Below, one piece after another: positions 22,518 through 35,177 of a DNA stretch of 64,000 nt. The DNA is taken from the NCBI RefSeq assembly GCF_029227915.1, contig NC_079885.1, positions 4,280,001 to 4,344,000 on the forward strand, read 5' to 3'. Made by a program: the position numbers and the translations under genes. The notes under the pieces were generated by a model. That model saw nothing but the letters and a program-made list of their open reading frames with translations, was not told the origin of the DNA and made no database searches. Origin of the DNA: Hydractinia symbiolongicarpus (taxonomy: Eukaryota; Cnidaria; Hydrozoa; Anthoathecata; Hydractiniidae). The stretch's first letter is position 1. Every line of letters begins with the position of its first letter.

Positions 22518-23144
22518 TATTACAAACAAAAGTTTCAAGAAAAGAGGTAAAAAAGAAAGCAAGGAATTTATTTAGGATATACGTTCAGTTATTCAGGTTT
22601 TGCTGAGCTATAGTAACTAGTTGTTGCCATGTGAAAATCAAATCTAATAAGTAAAATTTAGTTAAAAAATAATTTTTTGAGGAAACTAATTTATCACACC
22701 GCCGTTTGTAACATGTAATTGGTAATAATGTAATAATGTAATTGAGCCTTCAAAGATGGATATGTTTTGGATAAAGTAGCAGATTGGATTAATGAATAAA
22801 AGATGCTGAGTAAAATTGCTAAAAGAGAGTCGCAAGGGGCGTAAAGTAGCTGGCTACAAGCATAAATTAACGTACTGTATGCGAACATACCACACATTAA
22901 TTATCGGAAGAAGTACTCGTAGTTATTGAATTTGAATTAATACCAGCACTGACGGGATGTGTTAAAGTAAAAAAAAGAGAGACAACTGCTGTCACTCCCG
23001 ATTAAACTTGGTGGTCTTACCAATATTCTAAAACTTGTCACCAATAACTGAATATCTTGGTAAACAAATAAAACAACAGACTCGACAATATGAAGAAGAT
23101 CCAGAATTAAAACAAAAGAAAACCAATCAAACAAAATAAATTGC

Positions 23145-23580
23145 TAAGATTAGTGTCATTCTCGATCATGTCATGTTACTCAAATGAGTACGCAGGAAGT
23201 CAGAATGAACGACATCAACCAGGAAGCAGTGTATCTAGTCGACTGACTACCTTTAAGGAACGAGGAATACACAATTACCAAGCTATGCTTCTCGGCTCCG
23301 ATTCAAATTTCAAGTTCACAATTAATTATGCTTTGTCGTGCAAAAAATGTGGCTTCGTTTCGCTTAGACATAATGAAATCCGTAATGTCACGGGGATGTA
23401 ACTAAAAGAAGTTTGTCAGATGTACGCATTAAACCGTGTCTACAACAGTTACCTGGTGAGCCATTCAACGAGTGGACAGCGAATGTTTCTCAGGAATCGA
23501 GAGTTATGTATGCACAAGAGGTTTTTTTGGAACACTGGTCAAATGGCATTTTTAGATGTTACCAATAGCATATGATGTAA
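23145..23580 (+). pseudogene. Retroelement C-terminal relic (ALSC/RHNEIR-type domain)
   Basis: The frame at 23141-23401 ends with FTINYALSCKKCGFVSLRHN and EIRNVTGM. This closely resembles the conserved segment after the reverse transcriptase in a family of invertebrate non-LTR polyproteins (HALSC..GG...RHNEIRD). Downstream, in shifted frames, come SDVRIKPCLQQLPGEPF and FWNTGQMAFLDVT, which match the next conserved blocks in order. Stops and frameshifts separate them. No RT motifs are left upstream, so it is a short 3' fragment. Family assignment is from recall of the motif order. Confidence 0.6.
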
Positions 23581-24299
23581 AAAAAAAGGAAGAAAAAGAA
23601 AAATTACAATCAGTGGATCCTAAAGTTAGCGAAACTACTTCCCGCATTTTTTACGACGTGTAGTTCTGCTACCTTTATATATCACCAGAATAGCATTTTT
23701 CTTTTGATAAAGCGGCGATATTTCGCTATAGAAACAGACCAACAAATTATTTTATTGGAATGTATGCATATACGTTTTAATTAAATATAATGTTTACAAA
23801 AGAAATGACCTTAAAAAATTTTTTGTAACATACTGTGTGCTTCTATGCTGCCTTCGTGTAGTATGGATGGAGCATGATGACAGGTCTATTCAGAGCAATA
23901 CGCTAACTATCTTGTGAACTGCCTTGGTCTATTGGTATTACTAAAAAAACTTTTAGAAATAACTCAACAAATTTTCCTGTTTTGCAAAAAAATGCTAGAG
24001 TACTATTTCTTTTTAGGAGTCGAAACACACTCAATATTAGCTAAATCAAATTTTATTTACCCTATTATTAACTAATAGCTATTTTCAGCCGGTTATTATG
24101 AGAAAGTCGTAGCGTTCAATGGCTAGAGAGCTTTAAGAACGAGCCTTGTACAGCACAATATAACTTAACTTCGTAGCAACCATATCGTCGTTATAAATGT
24201 AGACAAGTAACATGGGAAACGTCGGTAAAACGTGAAAGATGCAGTCATAACTCAATTTTATATAGCTAGTTACACTATATTAATAACTATGTTCCTCCG

Positions 24300-25900
24300 A
24301 ATAGTTTATTTATATTTATTTATTCATTTTTTATTCATTCATTTATTCATTCATTTACTTATAATGAATATTCATACAGTATAAAACATCGTCTGCTATT
24401 AAAATGTGTCCTATAAATATTAGTAGTATTAGTTTTTCTAACAGCTACGAACAAAAAAAAGTCTATATACATTTTTATCATTTTTTTCATGAGGTTTTAG
24501 TTTTAAAAATATTAAAAGTTCAAAATCAAATTACACTGCTTCCTATAAACAGCAAAAAAAAAACATGACACAATTATTTTTCTAAAATATTCTTTTTTTT
24601 GGCATTTATATATATATATATATATTTTTTTTTCGGTACCGGAATATTCCTTATCTATCCTTATCTATCCTTATCCTTTTTATTTGTGTATGGATAGTTA
24701 TCCAAATCTACTGTTTGTTTCAATATCTCTCCTTTGATAAATGTATGGATAGGTGTCCCACATTCCAGCAAACTTACTGCGTTAAGATAAAAATAAAGTA
24801 TTCCATGAATTGAGCTGTTAGAACATCTAATTTATTATTTCGTACAAGCGTATTTGCGACTTTTTCCAAAATCTCCTTCTTAGTGGTGTATGGATGGGCA
24901 TCAAACATCACTACTTGTTTAGTGTCTAGCATAAAGTTTTCTACCAGGTTGGCGTGCTGAATATTTTAATTCGCGAGAAGGGTGAGTTAAAAAAATGCGT
25001 TTTTTAAATGATGCATGTATATCGATAGAATCTCTATTTTTATAAGGTATGGATTGATCTCTCATTTTCTTCGTTGTTTACCGAGGAGAACTAATGTTGT
25101 ATACACAGGTCTGCTACGACATGCTGTATGTTTTTTCCGCCTGAAGGTATTTCACAAAATATCCTTTTAATATTGTATGGTAGTATGAATCGGTCTCCCC
25201 CGTTCCTGCTTCTTACTGAGTGGGATAAAGTCTTCCTGTAAATTTACATGTTAGGACATCTGATATTATCTAAATCTCCTTTTTAGTACTGTATGGATGG
25301 ATATCTTACTTTTTATTTAGCGTGAAAGGAACTTCCAAAATTCTCATTTTAAATGATGTATGGATGGGTCTCACACTCTCGTCCCTATTTTGAGTAAAAT
25401 AAAGTCTTTTCTCGAATTGGCCGACCAAGAGATTTAATACTTCACCTTTCGTCGCATTGCAGGATCTTTTGCTCCCTTGCCTGTTTACAGAGTAGAAGAA
25501 AGGTTTTTTTTATTCGCTTGCTAGAACATTGAACATTTCATTTGGTGCGACAGAATTTTAACAAAATCTTTGATGTATGCACATGCAATGATATACGCAC
25601 GCGTGTGCTACTCGCTTTTTCGATTTTTGAATAGAAAAAAGTGATCGTTGGACGTTGTTTTATTCTGTTCTTTTTTATATTGCGTAAGGTTATTCCCCAA
25701 AATACATTTTTTAATGATGAATTGACAGGTTTCGCTACTTGTCTAATTGTTTTTTAATCAGAATAAGCTTTACCTTGTTTAGCTTCACAATACATTCAAT
25801 ATCGTATTTATTGCGGGAATAGTTTCCTAAAATTTGTTTTCAGTATTGTATGTGTAGGTATGGATGGGCCTGGCTACTTGCCTAAATATTTACCCTAACA
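24300..25900. repeat. AT-rich region with recurrent (G)TATGGAT motif and simple repeats
   Basis: An ATTT/ATTC simple repeat lies at 24305-24362 and a TA run at 24608-24624. From about 24685 to 25870 the motif TGTATGGATGG or close variants recurs roughly ten times (near 24688, 24741, 24885, 25047, 25176, 25290, 25358, 25860), often preceded by CCTTTTTAAT-like and followed by TCTCAC-like sequence. Spacing is irregular, so this looks like an old tandem repeat with insertions and losses. Confidence 0.45.
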
Positions 25901-26379
25901 GGACATCTTCCCCTATTGTTTAATTCAGTTCGCTTGCTTGTGTACTGACTAGAATAAAGTCTCCCCTTGCTTTTTGTACAGCATGCGTTTTCGAACAAGC
26001 TCGGTAAAATTTAGAACAGTTGTGCACGTTTCATGTGATCAAAACGACCTTAAATGTTAATTCAAGATATTTAGTAGGCCTTTGCGTTTTAATTCTCAGT
26101 ATTTAACCAAAATTTTAAATTTTGTTCAAGGATGAGTTTCACGTTGCAAAAAATTAAATGCGTACGGCATGGATGGAGGCGTTGTTTTATAAATGGCAAG
26201 CATATGCCATATACCATTGGGTAATTCATTACTCTGCAGGTAATAAAAGAGAAACAGTTACAGTAATACATGCAGTCATGCTGTCGAGTATAGTGATACA
26301 TAATAACTTTTTGTTGCCCTTCCCTGACCTCTTCCCAGGTTAACTTGTATTATGTTACATAAGTACAACGTCGTCCGTA

Positions 26380-26415
26380 GCGAGGTTATAATAACACAAC
26401 CTCGTCCGTGGTCTA
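26380..26415. repeat. CCTCGTCCGTGG-type motif pair
   Basis: GTCGTCCGTAGCGAGGTTAT is followed within 30 bases by ACAACCTCGTCCGTGG; the two contain inverted GAGGTT/AACCTC. Probably the edge of the same dispersed repeat class seen at 10540 and 14840. Confidence 0.3.
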
Positions 26416-26702
26416 GGTTGTATTTAAATTAACGTGAATTTTTTAAAAAATTTGCCTAAAAAGCAAAAATAGCCGAATACCAGTTGGCTGGAATAAAGTT
26501 TTCAAATAGCTGGCTACACCCTTTACTTTAATAAAAACTTTGGCGAAAGTCTAAAGTTTGTTAATTCAAGGAGACAACAGTTTCAATAAACCTGTAATAC
26601 TTAGCTAGGTTTTTCACAATTAATTTTGTAACAACAAGCTTTATGATGTGTTTTTATTTAAAGTGACATTAAATTTTGTGAATTCCAAGCAAATAATGTC
26701 CA

Positions 26703-26836
26703 TTGTTGTAAAACCATGAAAGTTATTGGTTCGAATCCAATCCATCTTTAAAAGGTGGTATTTCAAATGGAAGAACAACATGGTAAGCAGTAATTAGTTT
26801 CATACAGCAACAAACAATAATCCAAATCATTTCAAA
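26703..26836 (+). repeat. Dispersed repeat, copy 2, containing a circularly permuted tRNA-like structure
   Basis: Shares about 130 bases with 22386-22517 with few differences: the T-arm and both acceptor strands are identical, the D-stem has one change (TTTC for GTTC), and CATGG is followed by TAAGCAG instead of TGTG. The copies share the tail TTAGTTTCATACAGCAACAA. Two dispersed copies argue for a mobile, tRNA-related (SINE-like) element. Confidence 0.65.
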
Positions 26837-27589
26837 AAATTCATACAGTTATACCCTTATTCTGTGTGTGCAAAATTGCGGTGTGATAGAATAAGCTCCA
26901 TTAATCTACAAAAAAATCGAAGGTTCAATTCGATATCGCGGTATTTTAATTATTTTTAATTGCTATTAATAATAAGAACCGCCGTACGCTTTGTTACGCA
27001 GTCTTTTGCAACCACATCATCAAGTTCTATCCATGCCAGTACCGATAAGTAACGATATGGATGAAATTCTTATTTATCTTTTGCAGCTTTTTTAAAATGG
27101 AAACAAATCAGAAATTTAAGCTCTTTCGAATTTTTCTACCGTGATTAATCAAAAGTTAAGGCTCTTTACATTGCTGTTTAATGGTTCGACAACGAAGATA
27201 TGAACAGTCAGATTTGAATAGTAAAGTTGTTGGGTTTTGACAAGATTTAAAATGTTCTCCTTATGACTTTTTTGACTTCTAAGGGCTTTGTTTTTACAAC
27301 ATACTCACTATAAAAAACGGACAATATATTGATAATGTAGAATGGATATTATGTCCTTATGTACTGAATGAACGGGCTTCTAAATATTGATATATTGACC
27401 ATATGTATAAAAAATGGATATAATGATGATTTTTTCAGGAGATCCGAGAATCCATATAATATAGAGACCTGGTGACCATGTCAGGACGGAGCGCATTGCT
27501 GCTGCGTCTATCCGCTGCACTGCAGGGCGCTCCGCGGTTTACGGACTACTGCATCCTTGTTCCCCACCCTCTTCCCTGTTTTCAGACAA

Positions 27590-28290
27590 GGAAATATATT
27601 CTTTATAGGTTTGCCTTTTCATTGTTAATTAGTAAATATTTCTTGGGTTTAAGGCAATAAATTGTTTCTTTAATGTGTTTGGCCATTCCAGAGACGTTTT
27701 CTTTATCGTTTTTTGCGCCGTTTTTGTGTTCTTTTATTCGTGTTGTCAATTTCCTTCCTGTTTCTCCTATGTAATATTTTCCACAATCTCCACACGTTAC
27801 TTTATATGCAACACCTGATTCATTGTCTTGGTTTCCGTTTTTTAATATTTTGTTGCCTTTTACAACATTTTTTAGCGCTTTGTTTTTCGTATGTGTTAAT
27901 TTTACATTAAATTTCTTGCATACTCTGGCGATTTGTTTGAGAAAATAGAAATTCTCTATAGGGAAAACAATTTTATTAAAAGAAAATTTAAAGAGGCATT
28001 AGCGATTAAACAACACAAATCGGATTTATTGAACAAAAAAGATAAAATAAGACAATTATCTGAAATTTGGGAAAACATATTATAATTTTTAACGACTTTT
28101 ATTGTTAATAAACGATTTTTATACATTTTATTTTTATCAAGAGAATTTTTAACATTTTGTACATGCATGTTGAAAGACGTTTTTAGTTGTGATCTGAAGA
28201 TGCTCTGACAAAGATCAGGGAGAAAATTTATCAAATTTAATTTGTTATTTATTGCCTTAAACCCAAGAAATATTTACTAATTAAGGAAAT
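27590..28290. mobile_element. Penelope-like element fragment with inverted 5' part
   Basis: Minus strand, about 27957 down to 27590: FLKQIARVCKKFNVKLTHTK, then GVAYKVTCGDCGKYYIGETG and RKLTTRIKEHKNGAKN, a GIY-YIG endonuclease domain as in Penelope-like retroelements (the KYYIGETG core is plain), ending near HIKETIYCLKPKKYLLI. Plus strand, about 27950-28085: NNFIKRKFKEALAIKQHKSD to a stop, which is the expected continuation beyond that domain. So the upstream part is inverted relative to the 3' part. ATTGCCTTAAACCCAAGAAA recurs in opposite orientations at about 27630 and 28252, marking the inversion. No RT domain remains. Confidence 0.75.
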
Positions 28291-28299
28291 ATAACACTA

Positions 28300-31200
28300 A
28301 GATTTATTTATTTAAGCCATCATCGGTATCTACAAACTTGAGAAGCCGCCACTTACGCTAGACAGCAGAGGCTGTAGCCAGGATACCCAGCTCAACGGTC
28401 CACAACATTTCATATTATAATTTATGGCTGGCCTAGTTATTTAAGCTTTCTTTGATGGAGAAAGAAAAAATGATTATAAGGGTGGTTTGAATGGACAACG
28501 CTGGGTCTCCTGGCCAAATTTATGGCTAGAAAGACTGAAAACCTTTGGAGATGGACAGCCAGTTAGGCGCGTACAAGAGTTATCTCACCTTCTTTTTTGC
28601 CTCCAGCGGCAAGTTAAGGGGCCACCAATTCATACTGTATATTTTACCGTGGTCACTCACAAACAGAGTTGTTTGCCATGGTATAGTCAACTGCACAGAA
28701 CTAAATTGCTTAAAAAGGATAGCTATCATAACACAGGAACTCACAGTAAAGTACTAAACACAAAGTATAAGGCTAAGAGTATAAAATATCAATTGTTAAT
28801 AACAGTCTATGAAGTTTTCTATAATGGAAGATCATTTGAGACTTGAGTAATCAGCATGAGATAGTTTGTTGTGAAAGGTTGCTGAACATTGTTCCATGAT
28901 TTAAGGTGGTTGTTTATCTACGTAGCTTGTGAGTGAAGTACAGAAAAATTATATTTCGAGCTAAAAATGGTTCCTTCCTGACCAATATAGTAAATTTCAA
29001 AAGGAATAATTGAAACAAGAACGTGTTGAAATTTCAATAAACACATTGAGAATGTGTATGTACTTTTCATGAAACAATCACACAATGGTGCCATGGCGAA
29101 AATTTATCTCATGAAATTTAATTTCATTTTTCGAAATTCTTCTTCAATTCAATTCAATCTTGCAAAGTTTCTATGATCAAAGTAGGTAAGATATATTCTA
29201 CCCTCTGGATATATCTTCTCTAGAGTGGATCTCAACGAAGAATTATCCTACTAGCAAAATGGGAAAGTTTCTCCGTGAAAAATTTAAAAATAACAACAGC
29301 TAGCAAAAGGACAACGACAGCAGATAATGAAAGGAGAATTGAATTACATATTTCTGAGAAGACTCTGATAAAAATTTTAAATGTTGAAAATTTAATTGTA
29401 TGGTAGTAAAGCTTGCGAGCCAATACAGTTTATGTATAAAATTGAAGTAGAGGGTTTAAATTTTACAATTTTTAAAGTTTTTAAACATTACAAGGAATGC
29501 TTGATGCTGAAATATTTTGCTCAATGTGTTTTTATTTCTAAATGTATACAGTATTAGGATATGGTTATTAGAATTAGGTAACATACTATATATTATTATC
29601 TTAAAATATACGTCAAATCATTTGCAAATTTTTTTGGCTTGATATTCAAAAACATTTTGTTTGTTGTTTTGAATTTTGGATAGTGAAACAAACTCAAATA
29701 CGTTTTTTGTTGATACATGTTGTGCCATCATGCTTTTTTTTCTACTTTTTCAGATTTGAAGGAACACATCAATTAGCATTGGATTTATTGGCTACAATGC
29801 CGCCATCACAAAACAGTTCTCAACTATGGGTAGACTTCATGAAGTGTCATCCCATGGATGGAAAATACCGGAATTGATGGTAAGTAGAATTGTTGTTAAA
29901 TTTCTTGACACTTCGTATATCACGATTTTACACTTATTGTGAAAACATTCGGATAGAGGTACTGTAGGGCTTAAAAAATAGTGGCAACAACGAAAATGTT
30001 GTTACACAAAAATATCTCCCAATATATACTACATCGTATTTTTTAAAGGATTGTCGATGAAATTTAAAAGAGTTGTTCTGATTGAATTAGAGCATACTCA
30101 AAAAGATATGTCTAGCTACTTGCTAGACATTTCTTTATATTATGGAATAATTGAAAAATGGTCAATAGCTCCAACTTTTATGCAAATGAGGTATGGTGAA
30201 TACTTCTTTTTGTGCTAGTTTATATTTATTATTTTAGTTTTGTCAAATGTACAGGATTCTTCTTTATTGTGTGCTTCTGATTGGATATCTTGACAACAGC
30301 TGTTGCACTTTTAAAACTTAGGATTAGATATAGTTTCTCAAATGCTTCGCTATGACATTTTTTTATATTTCAGTGCTTACCAATGGCGAAAAGGTTAATC
30401 CTGAAGAGAAGCATAGACTTCGCGGAAAGGGAACTGTTGGGAGGGTGTCAGGAATTTATTGTCAGGGTTTTATTTCCATCGATCAAAACATATCTACCAT
30501 AGACAATGAAGATGATTTGAGCGACAAAAAAGTGACAGTGAAAGCGATTTTTCCTTGCTCGGCTCAGACAGTATTCCGGCATAATGTAGCATTTATCGTC
30601 CGTATTTATTATTTGAACCACCATAGCTTTTTTCCGGGATTACATATTTTTAAGATTTCGTATCGTATCCGAAAGTTTGTTTAAACGGGCTTTTTCCTCT
30701 TTCGTTTTCTCCTTCTCCTTCCCACTTACTCCACGCAGCATGTTCTATTGTTTGTAATCAATTTATATTATCAACTTGTGTCAAGTCATTAAAGTATGTT
30801 TCTGAACTACAAAGGGAATAAAGAAATTGAGTTTGTTCCAAAGTCTTTTAGCCTGCATTCATTTCATTCTACTTCAATCAAGAAGAGAAAAACTATTAGC
30901 TGTATACTATTTCAACTATTTGTAGAATATATATATTTTTAACAAGTACTTATTTGCTTCTTATAATAATACAAGACGTATAGTATACGTATAACTAGCT
31001 CACCTGATACGTGGCACTGTATTATATATATTCATTTGTGGAAATAAATTGAAATCAATCACAATGGGATATCAAACGGAAAGTGAATGTTTCAAAATAT
31101 AATTCCGGGCATGCTATGTAATATATTAAAAAGGATGGCCACAAGCTTGATCATATTTGTTTTGAAATAATCACATAAAAAACTTTCTATATTAACAAAA

Positions 31201-31790
31201 AGCAATACATAAAGAAGTAGTAATCTTCTTGTGAAACATTCTGTGATGCCACGGATGCTAATGGTTTTGACTTTCGTAGTGCATGAGCATATTTTTTGAA
31301 AAAAATAATTATTTGAGGAAACTACAAAGAAAATTTGAGTTACTGTCAGTACATTCATATACATTATGAGAACCATCATAAAAACTATTCCATAAACCTG
31401 AAAGTATATTTCATAACTTTCAGTCTGTGAAATACACAAACACCACTAGATTTCATCAAGAAACTACAACTACAAACTACGATCGTTCAATATATATTAA
31501 CAATTGTTTCACAAAAAACGGATTCTTCTATATTCGAAAGCATAACAGATTAATCCTTAACGAAGACGACGTGATAAATGTTTGCCTAAACTTCATTTCA
31601 GTATATGTTAACAAGTTTTAATGTTGTGAAACAAAAAAAGGTTTCGTTCAACCAAGAGATAATCGCTATATACAAAAGTATTCAGGGCTTAATTCAGCGA
31701 AACAAGACAAGTAGAGTTCGTATATGTGATAATACCTTAGACACAATTCATTTCCGGCCAAAATTATTCGAAACGAGAGAATGCATGTTA
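28300..31790. other. Stretch with only weak exon candidates
   Basis: 28320-28850 has higher GC than its surroundings and two overlapping frames (28487-28846, 28545-28757) with no recognised domain. Two stretches have exon-like borders: 29754-29879 (acceptor TTTTTCAG, donor GTAAGT; one frame reads GTHQLALDLLATMPPSQNSS but stops two bases before the donor) and 30374 onward (acceptor ATATTTCAG, frame with GEKVNPEEKHRLRGKG). Their phases do not join in those frames. The 31092-31439 minus frame is hydrophobic AT-rich noise. Confidence 0.4.
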
Positions 31791-31799
31791 TGAAAGGCC

Positions 31800-32370
31800 C
31801 AATTCATCAAAACAACTAAACCTGCTATGTATGGATTGCTTCTAGAAACAGGACCATTTTCCTAAACTTTTATCAACGACCTAGCTCACCGAAACAATCA
31901 AATCTATTATGTACGGATACCTTTTAGAAGCAGGATCCTTTTCCTGAATGTTTACCAATGGCTCAATTTACCGAAATAACCGAATCTGTGATGTATGAAT
32001 TGCTTCTAGGAATAGAAGCTTTTTCGTGAATGCTTAACAATGGGCCAATCCACCGAATCAACTGAATCTGTGATGTATGGATTGCTTCTAGGAATAGAAG
32101 CTTTTTCGTGAATGCTTAACAATGGGCCAATCCACCGAATCAACTGAATCTGTGATGTATGGATTGCTTCTAGAAACAGGAGCTCTTTCCTGAATGTTTA
32201 TTAAAGGTCTAATTTGCGGAAATAACTGTATCTCTTACTTATCAGAGGCTCGATTTACCAAAATAACTGAATGTGTTATGTATGGATTGCTTTTAAAATC
32301 GGGAATTCTCACCTGAATATTTTATTTAGGCAATTTTGCAAATGTTAGCCAACTTTATGTGTATGGATTG
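31800..32370 (+). repeat. 82-bp tandem repeat, about six units
   Basis: ATGTATGGATTGCTTCTAG or a variant starts at 31827, 31909, 31991, 32073 and 32155, exactly 82 bases apart, then at 32278 and about 32358 with irregular spacing. The third and fourth units are almost identical, showing recent exchange. Ends immediately before a perfect palindrome. Confidence 0.9.
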
Positions 32371-32388
32371 CTCCTGACTTGCCAATTC

Positions 32389-32445
32389 TTTCCTAAAGGG
32401 CGGAAGAAATTTACAGATGTAAATTTCTTCCGCCCTTTAAGGAAA
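32389..32445. repeat. 57-base near-perfect palindrome (hairpin)
   Basis: Left arm TTTCCT-AAAGGGCGG and AAGAAATTTACA pairs with right arm TGTAAATTTCTT, CCGCCCTTT, AAGGAAA around a two-base centre (GA, 32416-32417). The inner 21 bp are perfect and one bulged base precedes six more pairs. Such a tight loop suggests a DNA fold-back or inverted-duplication scar more than a miRNA hairpin. Confidence 0.9.
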
Positions 32446-32664
32446 TAAAAGTCTGATATTAAAGTACCACATCAAATGCAGTTGATTAACAATTAATATT
32501 GAAAATCAAATAGAAGAATAATTTTAACAAAAGAGCTTTGGCTCTTTTGGGATAAGGCAGCTTAGAAGGGGATTAAACACAAGACAACGATAAACATTTG
32601 CGTAGATATTTACGTTCCATCTTATAATACAACCACTATGTATATAACACCAAATGTCAATAAG

Positions 32665-34200
32665 AAAACAAATTAATCAAGTTCAGAGAGCACAGAAAAC
32701 GAAAACAAAAAGTTGTATTCACAAGGTTCCAACCCTGCTCAGTTTTATGGTACCGCCAAGGTTCACAAGATACCACCTAATTCTACAGTAGCTGACGATT
32801 TACCATTACAACCCATCATATCGAATATCGGATCTGCTACTTATAACACATCAAACTACCTCGCGAAATCTTTAACACCGCTGACAAAGTCAACATATAC
32901 TACTGAAAGCTCTTTAAATTTTATATTATCATTGAAAGGAGAAAAGATACCTCATAATTACGAACTAGTACCTTTTGACGTCACTGGTTTATTCACCAAC
33001 GTTCCGTTGGAACAAAAGATAGACATAATATTGCGAAAGATATATGCTGAAAAAGTTATAGAAACGACAATTAAGCGAGAGGAAATGAAACATCTATTAA
33101 TCTCATGTACAAAACATGTACATTTCAGTTTTAAGAACCAACTTATATTCAGGTTGATGGTGTAGCAATGGGCTCGCCTCCAGGATCGGTCCTAGCATAT
33201 CTTCATGATTGAGTTGGAGAATGAAATAGTCCCAAAATTAGAAAATTCAGTAAAATTTTGGAAGAAATATGTAGATGACACTATTGTTTTGTTAATGAAA
33301 AGCACATAAATAAAGTGCTGATCACACTTAATAGTTACCATTCGAATATCCAGTGCACATATGAAGTTAAAAACGATAACATAGCTTTTCTTGATGTAAA
33401 AACACATCCATTTATCGAAAAGACACGAACACTGACATATAAATGCACTAGAATTCACCTGCATTACGCCCATGGAAAGTTGAAACGGTTAAATCGTTGG
33501 TGTTGAGAGCGTTTAATATAGGCTCTTCATGACAAGATCTGAAATACGAACTAAATCACTTAAAAATGTGTTTATAAAAAACTTATCCAGAAGCAGTTGT
33601 ATCTAATGTAATTAATAACACACGGCGAAATTTCAACATTCAAAATGCCGACACTGTTTCTGATGAAGACACCAATGAATCTCCAATAACACCTTTAATG
33701 GTTTTTATTCTTTCAAGTCTGGCTACGGGAAAAAAATAAGGTTAATTTCGTTTAAGAAAACAATTAGAAAATAGTGGTAACTGCTAAGTAAAGCGTCTAA
33801 CACTTTTAAACAGTTTCTATCAGCCAATGTCAAGTCACGCATTGCTGATCAATGTCAAAAGTTATGTTTGCTATTTTCTGTGAAATAGAACCAAGGATGA
33901 ACACAACATGGTGTTGTGTACAAATATACTTGTCCGGTGGAATCGTGCGATGCTACATACATTGCTGAAACAGCAAGGAGGCTTAATGAAAGATAGACTA
34001 CCAAAAACGCGTTAAGAACTCTCACATTTTAATTCAGTCATTGAGAATTACCAACTTGCTGAACAAAAGAACTTCAGTATTTTGATAGATAATGTTCACC
34101 ACTTTGAAAAGAAAAAAATAGCTGAAGCCATGTATATTGGTGATAACAGTCCCACGCTTAATGTACAGGGATTATCTGTTTCATTAAAATTGTTTTAAGA
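32665..34200 (+). mobile_element. Degenerate Penelope-like retroelement (RT plus GIY-YIG)
   Basis: The open frame 32713-33165 reads AQFYGTAKVHKIPPN, LQPIISNIGSATYNTSNYLA and PFDVTGLFTNVPL, the conserved early reverse transcriptase motifs of Penelope-like elements. After a frameshift near 33150 come QVDGVAMGSPP, the catalytic KYVDDTI (YVDD at 33268-33279) and NIAFLDVKTH, then VLRAFNIGSS. Around 33909-34010 VVYKYTCPVESCDATYIAET and RRLNER form a GIY-YIG domain with the usual Gly of YIG changed to Ala. The frame ends near VQGLSVSLKLF at 34198. Multiple stops and shifts: inactive. The N-terminal part is missing. In order, RT followed by GIY-YIG is diagnostic of EN+ Penelope-like elements. Confidence 0.85.
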
Positions 34201-34889
34201 TAAATATCATTTATAGTAAACAAGGGGATGAGTGCATTTGTGCTCCGCGCTGTGGACGTTACTCTTACCAACGGTATATAGTTTATATACCTTTGGGTTT
34301 GCCGTTATGTGTTTTATGTTTTGTTAAGTATTGTTTTATACGTCCTCTGTGTATTGCGTAGTTGTTAAAAGTTATATTTAAAAAACTTTTGAGATAATTA
34401 TAACAATTTACGTTGATAATTGTCTTGTAGTAACAAGACGAAATATCCGTTAAAATAAAATAAAAAATGTCATCATCAATCAAACTTTTCGTATTTATTT
34501 TTATTGTGAAGTTATATACCGAATTGATATATAAGACTAATTAAGCAAGAACATATTTGTTAATATCGATCTGCTTGTGCTAAGGCATTTGCCATTGTTT
34601 AACTTGATGTCCATTGAGTTTGCTGCAATTTTTGGTCATATAAATTGGCAAAAAAGTAACAGCTAGTGGATTTCAATAAACAGTTTCTTCGCTAATAAAC
34701 AATTAATCTGTAAGAATCTTGCTACTAGATCACAGAAGTTTTACACGAAAAAATTTTGGAAATAAATACAAGTAATTTGAAAACTATGAATTTTAAGAAA
34801 AGTAATAGCAAACAGAGAACTATATCACCTAGCAGTCATAATATGTATTGTAAAGAAACAAATAACAACAACATGATCAACACTAACAT

Positions 34890-35170
34890 TTTATTCCAAT
34901 ACATGGAAAAAGAGTTTGGCAGTACTTTTAAGCTCTATCATGTGCACAGGTAGTGGTATAAAAAGAAACCCTGGTCATTAAAGTTACTGCAAAAAAACGT
35001 TCATAACAAAAGAACCATCCAGTATGTAAATTCTCTTGCAATTCTGCCTCAAACTGCTGATGGTGATTTATATTTAATGTGGTTTGTGGTCAATGGTTTT
35101 CAGGATGGACCAGGTTTCCAGTGTTTAGCTCCCATTGCTACAAAAGGTTTAATGAAATGTTAAACTAACT
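34890..35170 (+). pseudogene. Possible relic of a non-LTR N-terminal region (NPG-type motif and broken zinc finger)
   Basis: One frame reads MCTGSGIKRNPGH, which resembles the 2A-like GDxExNPGP stretch that precedes a zinc finger in several invertebrate CR1-like elements. Nearby, in other frames, are KKNVHNKRTIQYVN and CGQWF, resembling a decayed Cys/His-rich PHD-type finger. The evidence is short motifs only; the intact LINE at 49.6-52.0 kb shows the same order (2A-like then PHD-like). Confidence 0.3.
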
Positions 35171-35177
35171 AGACAAT

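Noticed and set aside
28160-28225. Hammerhead ribozyme in the Penelope-like 3' region
   Set aside because: The sequence has CTGAAGATG and a nearby GAGAAA but not the CTGANGA core nor stem II in the right place.
31092-31439. 115-codon hydrophobic minus frame
   Set aside because: Very AT-rich, Phe/Ile/Leu-biased, no splice or domain support.
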